The notes under the pieces are model-generated. The model was given only the letters and a program-made list of their open reading frames with translations, ran no database searches and had not been told where the DNA came from. Shown one piece after another: positions 40,598 through 48,163 of a stretch of DNA of 64,000 nucleotides. Each line of letters starts with the position of its first letter. Positions within the stretch are counted from its first letter, which is position 1. The position numbers and the translations under genes are program-made. The DNA comes from Mycolicibacter sp. MU0102 (GTDB lineage: Bacteria > Actinomycetota > Actinomycetes > Mycobacteriales > Mycobacteriaceae): positions 806,001-870,000 of the forward strand of contig NZ_OY726398.1 of the NCBI RefSeq assembly GCF_963378105.1. The letters run 5' to 3'.

Positions 40598-41169
40598 CCG
40601 AAGTTGAACAGGTACTCGCCCGGGAGCACAAAGAGCATGTTGAAGGCGGTGTTGACCACCGCTCCGGGCAGACCGACCACGTAGTTGACGATGTCCAGCG
40701 GGATGGTGGCCGCCTGACTGAAGGCCATCCCGAAGTCGAGGTTGATCAGGCTGGTGAACAAGTTCTCGAAGTCGTTGAACAACGTGAACGGCAGGCTGAT
40801 GAAGCGGTTGAACAGTCCTACCGCGGCCGCCACTTCCGCGTTGAACAGGCCGACGATGTCGAACGCGTCGGCAGCACCGGGAACGTCCAACGCGTTGGCC
40901 GCGCCAGGCAGGACTTCGGACAGGTCGAAAGTGCCTGGGACGGTGAGCTCGTCAGCAATGCTGGACATGTCGAAAGGCGCGAGTCCGGCAAGGGTGTCGA
41001 AGCTGTCGACGACCGCGTTGGCGGCCAGCGTCACCTCGGCTGACACCGCGGCCACGGCGCGCGTGCTGATTTCGGGTGCCGCGACCACCGGGGTCAGGCC
41101 GGCGGCCACCAGGGCCGTTGCTGCGATGGCGATGCTCGGCAGTCGCACTGCGGATTTCACGGTTTCCAT
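40594..41169 (-). CDS. Exported hypothetical protein in the PPE13 position
   Basis: A 191-residue protein with a signal peptide (LPSIAIAATALVAAGLTPVVAA; cleavage near VVAAP). The mature part is Ala/Phe-rich with repeated DxFDxxxxF-like stretches (AFDIVGLFNAEVAAAVGLFN, FISLPFTLFNDFENLFTSL) that would make amphipathic helices. It contains no Cys. AGGAGGAAT-like sequence (GGGAGGAATCC) precedes the ATG. M. tuberculosis has PPE13 (Rv0878c) here; this is not a PPE protein. Possibly a surface or membrane-associated protein; function not recognised. Confidence 0.8.
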   Translation of the reverse strand: METVKSAVRLPSIAIAATALVAAGLTPVVAAPEISTRAVAAVSAEVTLAANAVVDSFDTLAGLAPFDMSSIADELTVPGTFDLSEVLPGAANALDVPGAADAFDIVGLFNAEVAAAVGLFNRFISLPFTLFNDFENLFTSLINLDFGMAFSQAATIPLDIVNYVVGLPGAVVNTAFNMLFVLPGEYLFNFG

Positions 41170-41227
41170 GGATTCCTCCCAGTATCCTGTCCGTTTCGTG
41201 GGACGTTACTCCGCCGCCACAGGGGCG

Positions 41228-41686
41228 TCAGGCGTTCTCTGCGGCGGCCTTGATCTTGCTCAGTGAAGCGTTCATACCCTCGACCAGCTCGCGTTCGAAG
41301 GTGGGCGTCCCGCCCATGAACTTGCCCACCAAAAACGCGGAGACCGCGGTGGTGTTGCCGTTTTCGACGTGCCGGCTCTCGACGACCCGAGTGCCGGTGG
41401 CGGTCGGCTCGAGTTCGTAGGTCCACACACTGTGGTTCTCGGTGACGCGGAAGGCCAGCTTGCGCTCCGGGATGTACTCGGTGATGACGGAGCTGGTGGG
41501 CCAGTACATCCGTCCACGCCGGTTGAAGTTGATCGTGCGGGTTCCCTGGCGCACCGCACCGAGCGGCTTCATCCACCGGCACTGCGGGCTCCACTCGGGC
41601 ATCCGCCGGAAGTCGGAGATCAGTGCCCAGACCTTGGCCACCGGTGCATCGATGTCGACCTGTGCCGTCAACAGTGGGGCTGCCAT
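41228..41686 (-). CDS. SRPBCC-family protein
   Basis: A 152-residue START-fold protein from ATG 41686, with GAGGAACGTC as ribosome site. Signature: LTAQVDIDAPVAKVWALISDFRRMPEWSPQCRWMK, then TYELEPTATGTRVVESRHV and a C-terminal helix (FERELVEGMNASLSKIKAAAE). Same fold as the 16297/16796 pair but a different subfamily. It may bind a lipid or polyketide. Located downstream of the Rv0879c-type gene on the same strand. Confidence 0.88.
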   Translation of the reverse strand: MAAPLLTAQVDIDAPVAKVWALISDFRRMPEWSPQCRWMKPLGAVRQGTRTINFNRRGRMYWPTSSVITEYIPERKLAFRVTENHSVWTYELEPTATGTRVVESRHVENGNTTAVSAFLVGKFMGGTPTFERELVEGMNASLSKIKAAAENA

Positions 41687-41718
41687 GACGTTCCTCCTCG
41701 AATTGTCGGTTCGTAACT

Positions 41719-41988
41719 CTATTCGTGTTCCAGCCCGGTTTGGGCTCCGCGCGCGCCGCGTCGTGCCGCCCCGCGTTGCACCAGAAAAATTGTGGTGCCC
41801 ACCATCCCGACGCCGAGTCCCGCCACGCTCACCGGCCGCCACCCTTCCAGGGCAGGCACCGTGAACGCGGCGATGGTCGCGCAGCAGAAACCGGCGACGC
41901 CGGCGCCGATCACCGGCCAGATCCGCAGCAGCGCGGTCGGCAGCGGTGGCGGCTCAAGGGAGGGCTCCGGGGAGTGCTGAGGGGTCAT
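41719..41988 (-). CDS. Two-segment membrane protein (Rv0879c homologue)
   Basis: An 89-residue protein from ATG 41988: a Pro-rich N-terminus, first hydrophobic segment ALLRIWPVIGAGVAGFCCATIAAF, a short loop (TVPALEGW) and second segment VSVAGLGVGMVGTTIFLV, then a basic tail (QRGAARRGARGAQ). It matches Rv0879c in size and position. The start is supported by TAACGT 8 nt upstream. Function unknown. Confidence 0.82.
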   Translation of the reverse strand: MTPQHSPEPSLEPPPLPTALLRIWPVIGAGVAGFCCATIAAFTVPALEGWRPVSVAGLGVGMVGTTIFLVQRGAARRGARGAQTGLEHE

Positions 41989-41996
41989 CGCCGTTG

Positions 41997-42020
41997 ACGT
42001 TAGCGCCTCGCCGGTAAAGT
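41997..42020. promoter_or_regulatory. Back-to-back leaderless promoters
   Basis: On the minus strand TAACGT (42002-41997) lies 8 nt before ATG 41988. On the plus strand TAAAGT (42015-42020) lies 7 nt before GTG 42028. The two genes share just 39 bp of intergenic DNA. Confidence 0.6.
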
Positions 42021-42027
42021 TCCCGCA

Positions 42028-42861
42028 GTGGCCAGGGTCGTTGATGTTGTCGATATCGATGACCCCAGCGATTCCCGGCTGGATGACTTCCGCGATCTGA
42101 ACAGCATCGATCGCCGCCCGGACTTGCCCACCGGCAAGGGGCTGGTGATCGCCGAAGGGGTGCTGGTGGCGCAGCGGATGCTGGCATCGCGGTTCACCCC
42201 GCGGGCGCTGCTGGGCACCGAGCGGCGGCTGACGGAGTTGACGCCCGACCTGACCGCACCCGACGCCCCGGACGTCCCGTATTACCGGGTGTCCGCCGAG
42301 GTGATGGCCGAGGTGGTGGGCTTTCACCTCAACCGCGGCGTGCTGGCCGCCGCTTCGCGGGTGCCCGAGCCGTCGGTGGCTGATCTGGTCGCCGGAGCCC
42401 GGACGATCGCGGTGCTCGAGGGCGTCAACGACCACGAGAATCTGGGTTCGATCTTTCGCAACGGTGCCGGGTTGGGTGTGGACGCGGTGGTTTTCGGCAG
42501 CGGCTGCGCCGACCCGCTCTACCGGCGCTCGGTGCGGGTCTCGATGGGGCACGCCCTGCTGGTGCCGTTCGCCCGTTCGACGGACTGGCCCGGTGATCTG
42601 ACGATGCTGCGCGAGCAGGGTTTCCGGCTGCTGGCGATGACTCCGGACCCACGGGCCGAGCTGTTGTCGAGCGCGATGACGAAGGTGCGCGACGAGCCGG
42701 TGGCGGTGCTGGTCGGTGCGGAGGGGCCGGGCTTGTCGGAGCGGGCGATGCGCGCCAGCGACATGCGGGTCCGCATCCCGATGTCGCGGGGAACCGACTC
42801 GCTCAACGTCGCCACCGCAGCCGCGTTGGCGTTCTATGAACGCATTAGGCTGCCGGAATGA
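42028..42861 (+). CDS. SpoU/TrmH-family RNA 2'-O-methyltransferase (Rv0881 homologue)
   Basis: A 277-residue SPOUT methyltransferase. An N-terminal L30e-like substrate domain (KGLVIAEGVLVAQRMLAS) precedes the SPOUT core with motif 1 VNDHENLGSIFRNG, motif 2 VLVGAEGPGLSER and motif 3 IPMSRGTDSLNVATAAALAFYE, which form the knotted SAM site. The catalytic Arg is in FRNG. Substrate is a 23S rRNA or tRNA ribose, not assignable. Translationally coupled to the Rv0882-type gene by ATGA. Confidence 0.94.
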   Translation: MARVVDVVDIDDPSDSRLDDFRDLNSIDRRPDLPTGKGLVIAEGVLVAQRMLASRFTPRALLGTERRLTELTPDLTAPDAPDVPYYRVSAEVMAEVVGFHLNRGVLAAASRVPEPSVADLVAGARTIAVLEGVNDHENLGSIFRNGAGLGVDAVVFGSGCADPLYRRSVRVSMGHALLVPFARSTDWPGDLTMLREQGFRLLAMTPDPRAELLSSAMTKVRDEPVAVLVGAEGPGLSERAMRASDMRVRIPMSRGTDSLNVATAAALAFYERIRLPE

Positions 42862-43133
42862 CGCCCACCCCCAGTACGCCGTGGGGGACGGGTCTGACTG
42901 TGTCGGGGTTCGTCGCGGCGGTGACCGGCACCGCGATCACGGTGTTGAGCCTGGGCCTGCTGCGCGTCCACCCGGCACTGGCGGTGGTGCTCAATCTGAT
43001 TGCGGTGGGCGGGCTGGCGCCCACGGTGTGGGGCTGGCGACGCACTCCCGTGCTGCGATGGTTGGCGTTGGGCGCCGGAATCGGCGTGGCGGGTGCGTGG
43101 CTGGTGCTGCTGGCGCTGGCTGCTCAGCGCTGA
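42858..43133 (+). CDS. Three-segment membrane protein (Rv0882 homologue)
   Basis: A 91-residue protein with three hydrophobic segments (GLTVSGFVAAVTGTAITVLSL, PALAVVLNLIAVGGLAPTVWG, WLALGAGIGVAGAWLVLLALA). The short loop WRRTPVLR is positive and probably cytoplasmic. It starts inside the stop of the methyltransferase gene. It overlaps the 3' end of sepH by 10 bp on the opposite strand. Function unknown. Confidence 0.85.
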   Translation: MTPTPSTPWGTGLTVSGFVAAVTGTAITVLSLGLLRVHPALAVVLNLIAVGGLAPTVWGWRRTPVLRWLALGAGIGVAGAWLVLLALAAQR

Positions 43134-43900
43134 CCGGTCGAGCGCACCCCGAGCAGGACGTCTTCCCACCCCGGAACTTCGGGCTTGCTGCGGCGGGCGC
43201 GGGTCCCCGCACGCTGCTGCACCGGCTCCTCTTCGACCACCGCGGGGGCGACCGGAGCCTCGAAGTCCAACTCGGCCACCGCGGCAACCGGCCGCAGCGG
43301 ACGACCGAAGCCGGGGTCGATCAATTCCTTGGCCGCGTCGTCGACGGCGGTCACCGTCCCGCCGTGTGCGCCCGGAGTGAACCAGAAGTGCGCGACGTTG
43401 TCCGAACGGCCGGCCTTCCAGGCCAGCTGCACCGTCCAGCGCCCGTCATCGTTGCGCCATGCGTCCCAGCTGCTGCTGTCGGAGCTCAAACCCCGTGACA
43501 CCAGCGCGGAGGTGACAACCTCCAGCAGGGTCGGTACCGCCGGGCCGTCGGAGAGCACCGGGTGGGCAGCGGTTGCGAGCTCCGCGGCCCGGGAGCGCTC
43601 CAGCAGCACCGGGTGGGCGAAGCGCTCGACCCGGGCGACGTCTACACCGGCCGCGGCAGCCACCTGCTCGACCGACGCGCCGGCGCGGATGCGCGCCTGG
43701 ATGTCTTTGGGGCGCAGCATGCTGCTGCCCGCATCGGCCGGATTCTGTCCGACGCGATGGCCCTCGCCGCGGACAGCGCCGCGCAACCGGTCGTCGATAC
43801 GCACCCGGAACATCTCGGTGTGGTCTTCGCCGTCTCCGGCGCTTTCGCAGATGATGTGCTTGCCGTCGACGTCGAGGCCGATGGCCCTCAGTTCCCGCAT
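43124..43900 (-). CDS. sepH: Cell-division protein SepH (Rv0883c homologue)
   Basis: A 258-residue actinobacterial FtsZ regulator. The N-terminal DUF3071 region begins MRELRAIGLDVDGKHIIC and continues to LRPKDIQARIRAGASVEQVAAAAGVDVARVERFAHPVL, a helix-turn-helix-like section. WDAWRNDDGRWTVQLAWKAG and HFWFTPGAHGGTVTAVDDAAKEL follow. The last ~60 residues are charged, with a conserved end (RSKPEVPGWEDVLLGVRS). SepH binds FtsZ and helps Z-ring assembly. AAGGAGA precedes the ATG. It is convergent with the Rv0882-type gene. Confidence 0.92.
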   Translation of the reverse strand: MRELRAIGLDVDGKHIICESAGDGEDHTEMFRVRIDDRLRGAVRGEGHRVGQNPADAGSSMLRPKDIQARIRAGASVEQVAAAAGVDVARVERFAHPVLLERSRAAELATAAHPVLSDGPAVPTLLEVVTSALVSRGLSSDSSSWDAWRNDDGRWTVQLAWKAGRSDNVAHFWFTPGAHGGTVTAVDDAAKELIDPGFGRPLRPVAAVAELDFEAPVAPAVVEEEPVQQRAGTRARRSKPEVPGWEDVLLGVRSTGQR

Positions 43901-44013
43901 GACTTCTCCTTGCGAACGCCCGGTTACGTGCGGACTCTAGTCCAGTGAACGGCCCCGCCCGTCGTGACACGCGGGCGTTATAACGATCCGATTACAGACG
44001 CTCAGAGTCTTGC

Positions 44014-45132
44014 TCAGAGGCGTTCGACGACCCAGTCCACGCACTGGGTCAGGGCGCTGACATCGTCGGGCTCCACCGCCGGGAACATCGCGACCCGCAG
44101 CTGGTTGCGGCCCAGCTTGCGGTAGGGCTCGGTGTCGACGATGCCGTTGGCCCGAAGCACCTTGGCCACCGCGGCCGCATCCACCTCGTCGACGAAGTCG
44201 ATGGTGCCCACGACCTGCGAGCGCAACGCCGGGTCGGCGACGAACGGCGTGGTGAACGACCGCTCCTCGGCCCACGAGTACAGCCGCTGCGACGAGTCCG
44301 CGGTGCGCTTGACCGCCCAGTCGAGCCCGCCGTTGCCCAGCATCCAGTCCAGCTGTTCGGCCAGCAGCACCAGGGTGGCGATCGCCGGGGTGTTGTAGGT
44401 CTGGTTCTTGGTGCTGTTGTCCACCGCGATCGGCAGGGACAGGAACTCCGGCACCCACCGGCCGGACGCGGCGATGGCCTCGATACGGGCCAGCGCGGCC
44501 GGGCTCATGATGGACAACCACAGCCCGCCGTCGGAGGCGAAGTTCTTCTGCGGGGCGAAGTAGTAGGCATCGACCTCGGTGATGTCGACCGGCAGGCCGC
44601 CGGCACCCGACGTCGCGTCGATCAAGACCAGGGCGTCACCGGCACCCTCGGGCCGCCGCACCGGCACCGCCACTCCGGTCGAGGTCTCGTTGTGCGCCCA
44701 GGCGATCACGTCGACCGACGGGTCGGACTGCGGCTCGGGGGCGCTGCCCGCGTCGGCCTTGATGACGATCGGGTCGCCGACGAAGGGGTTATTGGCCACC
44801 GCCGAGGCGAACTTCGCGCTGAACTCGCCGTAGGTCAGGTGCAGCGACCGCTTGTCGACCAGCCCGAACGCCGCGGCATCCCAGAAGGCCGTGGACCCGC
44901 CGTTGCCCAGGACCACTTCGTAGCCGTCGGGCACTGAGAACAGTTCGCGCAACCCGGAGCGGACGCGGCCGACCAAGTCCTTGACCGGCGCCTGACGGTG
45001 CGAGGTGCCGAACAGCGGCGCCGCGGTGGTGACCAGCGCGTTCAACTGCTCAGGGCGGACCTTCGACGGCCCGCAACCGAACCGTCCGTCAGCGGGCTTG
45101 ATGTTGTCCGGGATCGTGAGCTGCTCAGCCAT
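44014..45132 (-). CDS. serC: Phosphoserine aminotransferase SerC
   Basis: A 372-residue PLP enzyme of serine biosynthesis that makes phosphoserine from 3-phosphohydroxypyruvate and glutamate. FGCGPSKVRPEQL opens the fold; LGNGGSTAFWDAAAFGL, VIAWAHNETSTGV and LIDATSGAGGLP bind cofactor and substrate. K196 in YYFAPQKNFASDGG forms the Schiff base; KLGRNQLRVAMFP is at the end. The start has TACGCT 7 nt upstream. A CRP box lies 50 bp upstream. In M. tuberculosis serC is a CRP-activated gene, consistent with this site. Confidence 0.96.
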   Translation of the reverse strand: MAEQLTIPDNIKPADGRFGCGPSKVRPEQLNALVTTAAPLFGTSHRQAPVKDLVGRVRSGLRELFSVPDGYEVVLGNGGSTAFWDAAAFGLVDKRSLHLTYGEFSAKFASAVANNPFVGDPIVIKADAGSAPEPQSDPSVDVIAWAHNETSTGVAVPVRRPEGAGDALVLIDATSGAGGLPVDITEVDAYYFAPQKNFASDGGLWLSIMSPAALARIEAIAASGRWVPEFLSLPIAVDNSTKNQTYNTPAIATLVLLAEQLDWMLGNGGLDWAVKRTADSSQRLYSWAEERSFTTPFVADPALRSQVVGTIDFVDEVDAAAVAKVLRANGIVDTEPYRKLGRNQLRVAMFPAVEPDDVSALTQCVDWVVERL

Positions 45133-45139
45133 GGTCTCT

Positions 45140-45145
45140 AGCGTA
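45140..45145 (-). promoter_or_regulatory. Leaderless -10 of serC
   Basis: On the minus strand TACGCT lies 7 nt before the ATG at 45132. Confidence 0.6.
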
Positions 45146-45181
45146 GACAGCGGGCAGCGCGACCTCGCAGGGCAGGTTTAT

Positions 45182-45197
45182 TGTGACGTGGATCACC
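45182..45197. promoter_or_regulatory. CRP (Rv3676 type) box between serC and the AurF-like gene
   Basis: TGTGA-CGTGGA-TCACC matches TGTGA-N6-TCACA at 9 of 10 positions. Relative to the serC -10 at 45140 it is centred about 60 bp upstream of the predicted start, the standard place for a class I activator. Confidence 0.82.
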
Positions 45198-45249
45198 CAA
45201 GGCGCTCGACACCTGTCACGCCCACAGTGTTGATCTGGAGTCTGGACGG

Positions 45250-45277
45250 GTACCCAGTACCTGCGGTACCGTTGTAC
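45250..45277. repeat. Array of four GTAC cores upstream of the AurF-like gene
   Basis: GTAC occurs at 45250, 45257, 45266 and 45274, with spacings of 7, 9 and 8 bp, and includes GGGTACCC and GGTACC palindromes. It lies 42 bp before the start at 45319, in the promoter area. Confidence 0.5.
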
Positions 45278-45318
45278 ATAAGCCTACTAAATGTAAACGA
45301 CTGCTGGAGGTGTCTCCA

Positions 45319-46359
45319 ATGGCTCAGAAAGCCGCTCGAACCCGAATCGTGCGCCGGTGGCGAGCCAACATGGAAGTGACCGACGACGCGAACTACGTCG
45401 AGATCCTCAACACCTTGTCGGAAGGGTCGGTACGCCGGAACTTCAATCCGTACACCGACATCGACTGGGACACTCCGGAGTTCAAGGTCACCGAGAATGA
45501 CCCGCGCTGGATCCTGCCGGGTACCGACCCGATCGGTCGGCACTGGTGGTACCAGGCCCAGCCCGAGGACGTCCAGATCAAGATCGGCATGTGGCGCCAG
45601 GCCAACGTGGCCAAGGTCGGGCTGCACTTCGAGTCGATCCTGATCCGCGGCCTGATGGAATACGCGTTCTGGACGCCCAACGGCTCACCCGAGTACCGCT
45701 ACTGCCTGCACGAGGCGGTGGAAGAGTGCAACCACACCATGATGTTCCAGGAGATGGTGAACCACATCGGCGCTGACGTGCCCGGGATGCCGCGGTTGCT
45801 CAAGTGGGTGCAGCCGTTCATTCCGCTGGTCGCCGGACCGCTGCCGATCCCATTCTGGTTCGGCATCCTCGCTGGCGAAGAGCCCATCGACCACATCCAG
45901 AAGGCCATCCTGCGCGAAGGCAAGACCCTGCACCCGATCATGGAACGGGTGATGGCCATTCACGTGGCCGAGGAGGCGCGGCACATCTCCTTCGCGCACG
46001 AGTATCTGCACAAGCGCATTCCGAATCTGCCTCGTCGTAAGCGGTTCTGGCTGTCGCTGTACGTGCCGATCGTGATGCGGATCCTGTGTTCGGCGATCGT
46101 GGTGCCGCCCAAGGCGTTCTGGTCCGAGTTCGACATTCCGCGCGAAGTCCGCAAGGACATCTTCTTCCGGTCGGCCGAGGCTCGACAGATGTTGCAGGAC
46201 ATGTTCGGCGACGTCCGGATGCTCTGCCACGACACCGGTCTGATGAACCCGGTCGCCAAGTTGGTATGGCGGATCTGCCGGATCCACGGCGCACCGTCCC
46301 GGTTCCGCAGCCAGCCGCAGCGTGCGCACCTCACGCCCGTTGCCGCTTCGGTCGCGTAG
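45319..46359 (+). CDS. AurF-like diiron N-oxygenase (Rv0885 homologue)
   Basis: A 346-residue ferritin-like diiron protein; CTGGAGGTG precedes ATG 45319 (a GTG 9 bp upstream is less likely). Candidate iron ligands are in LHEAVEECNHTMMFQEM and MAIHVAEEARHISFAHEYL, both ExxH helices, with an additional Glu in GLHFESILI. AurF oxidises an aromatic amine to nitro with O2. Here substrate and role are unknown. It faces serC with the CRP box between and runs into fprB (15 bp), so FprB may be its electron donor (inference). M. tuberculosis has the same pair. Confidence 0.85.
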   Translation: MAQKAARTRIVRRWRANMEVTDDANYVEILNTLSEGSVRRNFNPYTDIDWDTPEFKVTENDPRWILPGTDPIGRHWWYQAQPEDVQIKIGMWRQANVAKVGLHFESILIRGLMEYAFWTPNGSPEYRYCLHEAVEECNHTMMFQEMVNHIGADVPGMPRLLKWVQPFIPLVAGPLPIPFWFGILAGEEPIDHIQKAILREGKTLHPIMERVMAIHVAEEARHISFAHEYLHKRIPNLPRRKRFWLSLYVPIVMRILCSAIVVPPKAFWSEFDIPREVRKDIFFRSAEARQMLQDMFGDVRMLCHDTGLMNPVAKLVWRICRIHGAPSRFRSQPQRAHLTPVAASVA

Positions 46360-46374
46360 CGACAACCTCAGGTC

Positions 46375-48066
46375 ATGCCGCACGTAATTACCCAGGCGTG
46401 TTGTAACGACGCGTCATGTGTGTTCGCCTGCCCGGTCAACTGCATTCACCCCACGCCCGACGAGCCCGAGTTCGCCACGTCGGAGATGCTCTATATCGAC
46501 CCCGATGCGTGTGTGGACTGCGGAGCCTGCGTGCGGGCCTGCCCGGTCGACGCGATCGTCCCGCACACCAAGGTGATGGTCGAACAGTTGCCGTTCGTGG
46601 AGATCAATAAGTCGTTCTACCCGGAACGGCCCGTCGGGGTGAAGCTGCCGCCTACCTCCAAGCTGGCGCCTATCCTGCCGGCCGCCGAGCTGCATCAGCG
46701 AGGCAAGTACCCGCTGACCGTGGCTATCGTCGGCTCCGGCCCGGCGGCCATGTACGCGGCCGATGAACTAATGACCCAGCAGGGTGTGCTGGTGAATATG
46801 TTCGAGAAGCTGCCCACCCCTTACGGGTTGGTGCGGGCGGGCGTCGCCCCGGATCACCAGCGCACCAAGCTGGCCACCCGGTTGTTCGACGAGATCTCCT
46901 CGCGTCGTGGTTTCCAGTTCTTCCTCAACGTCGAGGTGGGCAAACACCTGACTCACGCGGACCTGCTGCAGCACCACCACGCCGTGCTGTACGCCTCGGG
47001 TGCGCTGCACGACCGGCGACTGGAAATCGATGGCATGGGGCTGCCCGGAACGGGCACCGCGACCGAGATCGTCGGCTGGTACAACGGGCATCCCGAGTTC
47101 GCCGACCTGCCAGTCGATCTCAGCTGCGAACGGGTGGTGATCGTGGGCAACGGCAACGTCGCCCTCGATGTGGCACGCGTGCTCACCGCCGACCCGGACC
47201 GACTGGCCCGCACCGACATCGCCGACTACGCGCTGGCAGCGCTGCGGGACTCGGCCATTTCCGAAGTGGTGATCGTCGCCCGGCGCGGCCCAGCGTCTTC
47301 GGCGTTCACCCTGCCCGAACTGGTGGGGCTGACACAGACCGCCGAAGTGGTCCTCGATGCCGAGGACCATGCCCGGGTGCGTGATGACCTGGCGACGGTT
47401 CAAGACACCTTGACCCGGCAGAAGCTGGAGATACTGAGCAAGTTGGGTGACGCGTCGGCGCCGATCACCCGTCCCCGGATCCGATTCGCCTACGAGTTGA
47501 CCCCGGCGCGAGTTCTCGGTGATGACCGTTGCAGTGCAGTGGAATTCACTGTCACCGGAACCGATCAGCTGCGACGCATCGACGCCGGTCTGGTGCTGAC
47601 TTCGATCGGCTACCACGGCACGCCCATCGCCGATCTGCCGTTCGACGACGCTGCCGGCGTCGTCCCGAACGAGGGCGGCCGTGTGATCGACCCGGCGACC
47701 GGTGAGCGAGTTCCGGGCGCGTACGTGTCGGGCTGGATCAAGCGCGGCACCAACGGATTTATCGGCTCCAACAAGTCTGACTCGCTCAAGACCATCCAGA
47801 CGCTGGCCGCCGACTACAACGCAGATCTGCTGACGGAGCCGATCGCCGGCCCGCGGGCAGTCGCCCGGATGGTGCATGCCCAGCAACCCGATGTCATCGA
47901 CGCCGCGGGTTGGAAGGCCATCGACAAAGCCGAAATCGCCCGCGGCGCAGCGCAAGGCCGCCCCCGGGTGAAGTTCACCCGGGTTCCGGACATGCTCGAC
48001 GAGGTCAAGGACCACTCGGACCTGCCGCTGCTGCAGAACCTGCTCCGCGCGCTGCGGCGCAGCTGA
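46375..48066 (+). CDS. fprB: Ferredoxin/ferredoxin-NADP reductase FprB
   Basis: A 563-residue fusion. Residues 1-~80 are a 7Fe-type ferredoxin (CCNDASCVFACPVNC and CVDCGACVRACP); the rest is an adrenodoxin-reductase-type flavoprotein. VAIVGSGPAAMYAADEL binds FAD and VVIVGNGNVALDVARVL binds NADPH; SGWIKRGTNGFIGSNKSDS is the C-terminal family motif. It moves electrons from NADPH to a ferredoxin or oxygenase. It is very likely co-transcribed with the AurF-like gene. Rv0886 has the same fusion. A long inverted repeat follows 20 bp after the stop. Confidence 0.95.
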   Translation: MPHVITQACCNDASCVFACPVNCIHPTPDEPEFATSEMLYIDPDACVDCGACVRACPVDAIVPHTKVMVEQLPFVEINKSFYPERPVGVKLPPTSKLAPILPAAELHQRGKYPLTVAIVGSGPAAMYAADELMTQQGVLVNMFEKLPTPYGLVRAGVAPDHQRTKLATRLFDEISSRRGFQFFLNVEVGKHLTHADLLQHHHAVLYASGALHDRRLEIDGMGLPGTGTATEIVGWYNGHPEFADLPVDLSCERVVIVGNGNVALDVARVLTADPDRLARTDIADYALAALRDSAISEVVIVARRGPASSAFTLPELVGLTQTAEVVLDAEDHARVRDDLATVQDTLTRQKLEILSKLGDASAPITRPRIRFAYELTPARVLGDDRCSAVEFTVTGTDQLRRIDAGLVLTSIGYHGTPIADLPFDDAAGVVPNEGGRVIDPATGERVPGAYVSGWIKRGTNGFIGSNKSDSLKTIQTLAADYNADLLTEPIAGPRAVARMVHAQQPDVIDAAGWKAIDKAEIARGAAQGRPRVKFTRVPDMLDEVKDHSDLPLLQNLLRALRRS

Positions 48067-48085
48067 ACCGCCCGAACCCACGCAC

Positions 48086-48149
48086 GCGCCGAGCGTGTAC
48101 TCAGGGCGAAGAATCGCGCAGAATCTCGCCCTGGTTACACGTTCGGCGC
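48086..48149. repeat. Inverted repeat between convergent fprB and citA
   Basis: Arms 48086-48109 and 48126-48149 match at 21 of 24 bases with a 16-nt loop. They share the GCCGA(G/A)CGTGTA core with the repeats at 37189 and 18478. It lies in the 97-bp gap between convergent genes and probably terminates both transcripts. Confidence 0.8.
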
Positions 48150-48163
48150 AAGGGCCGGCGGAT

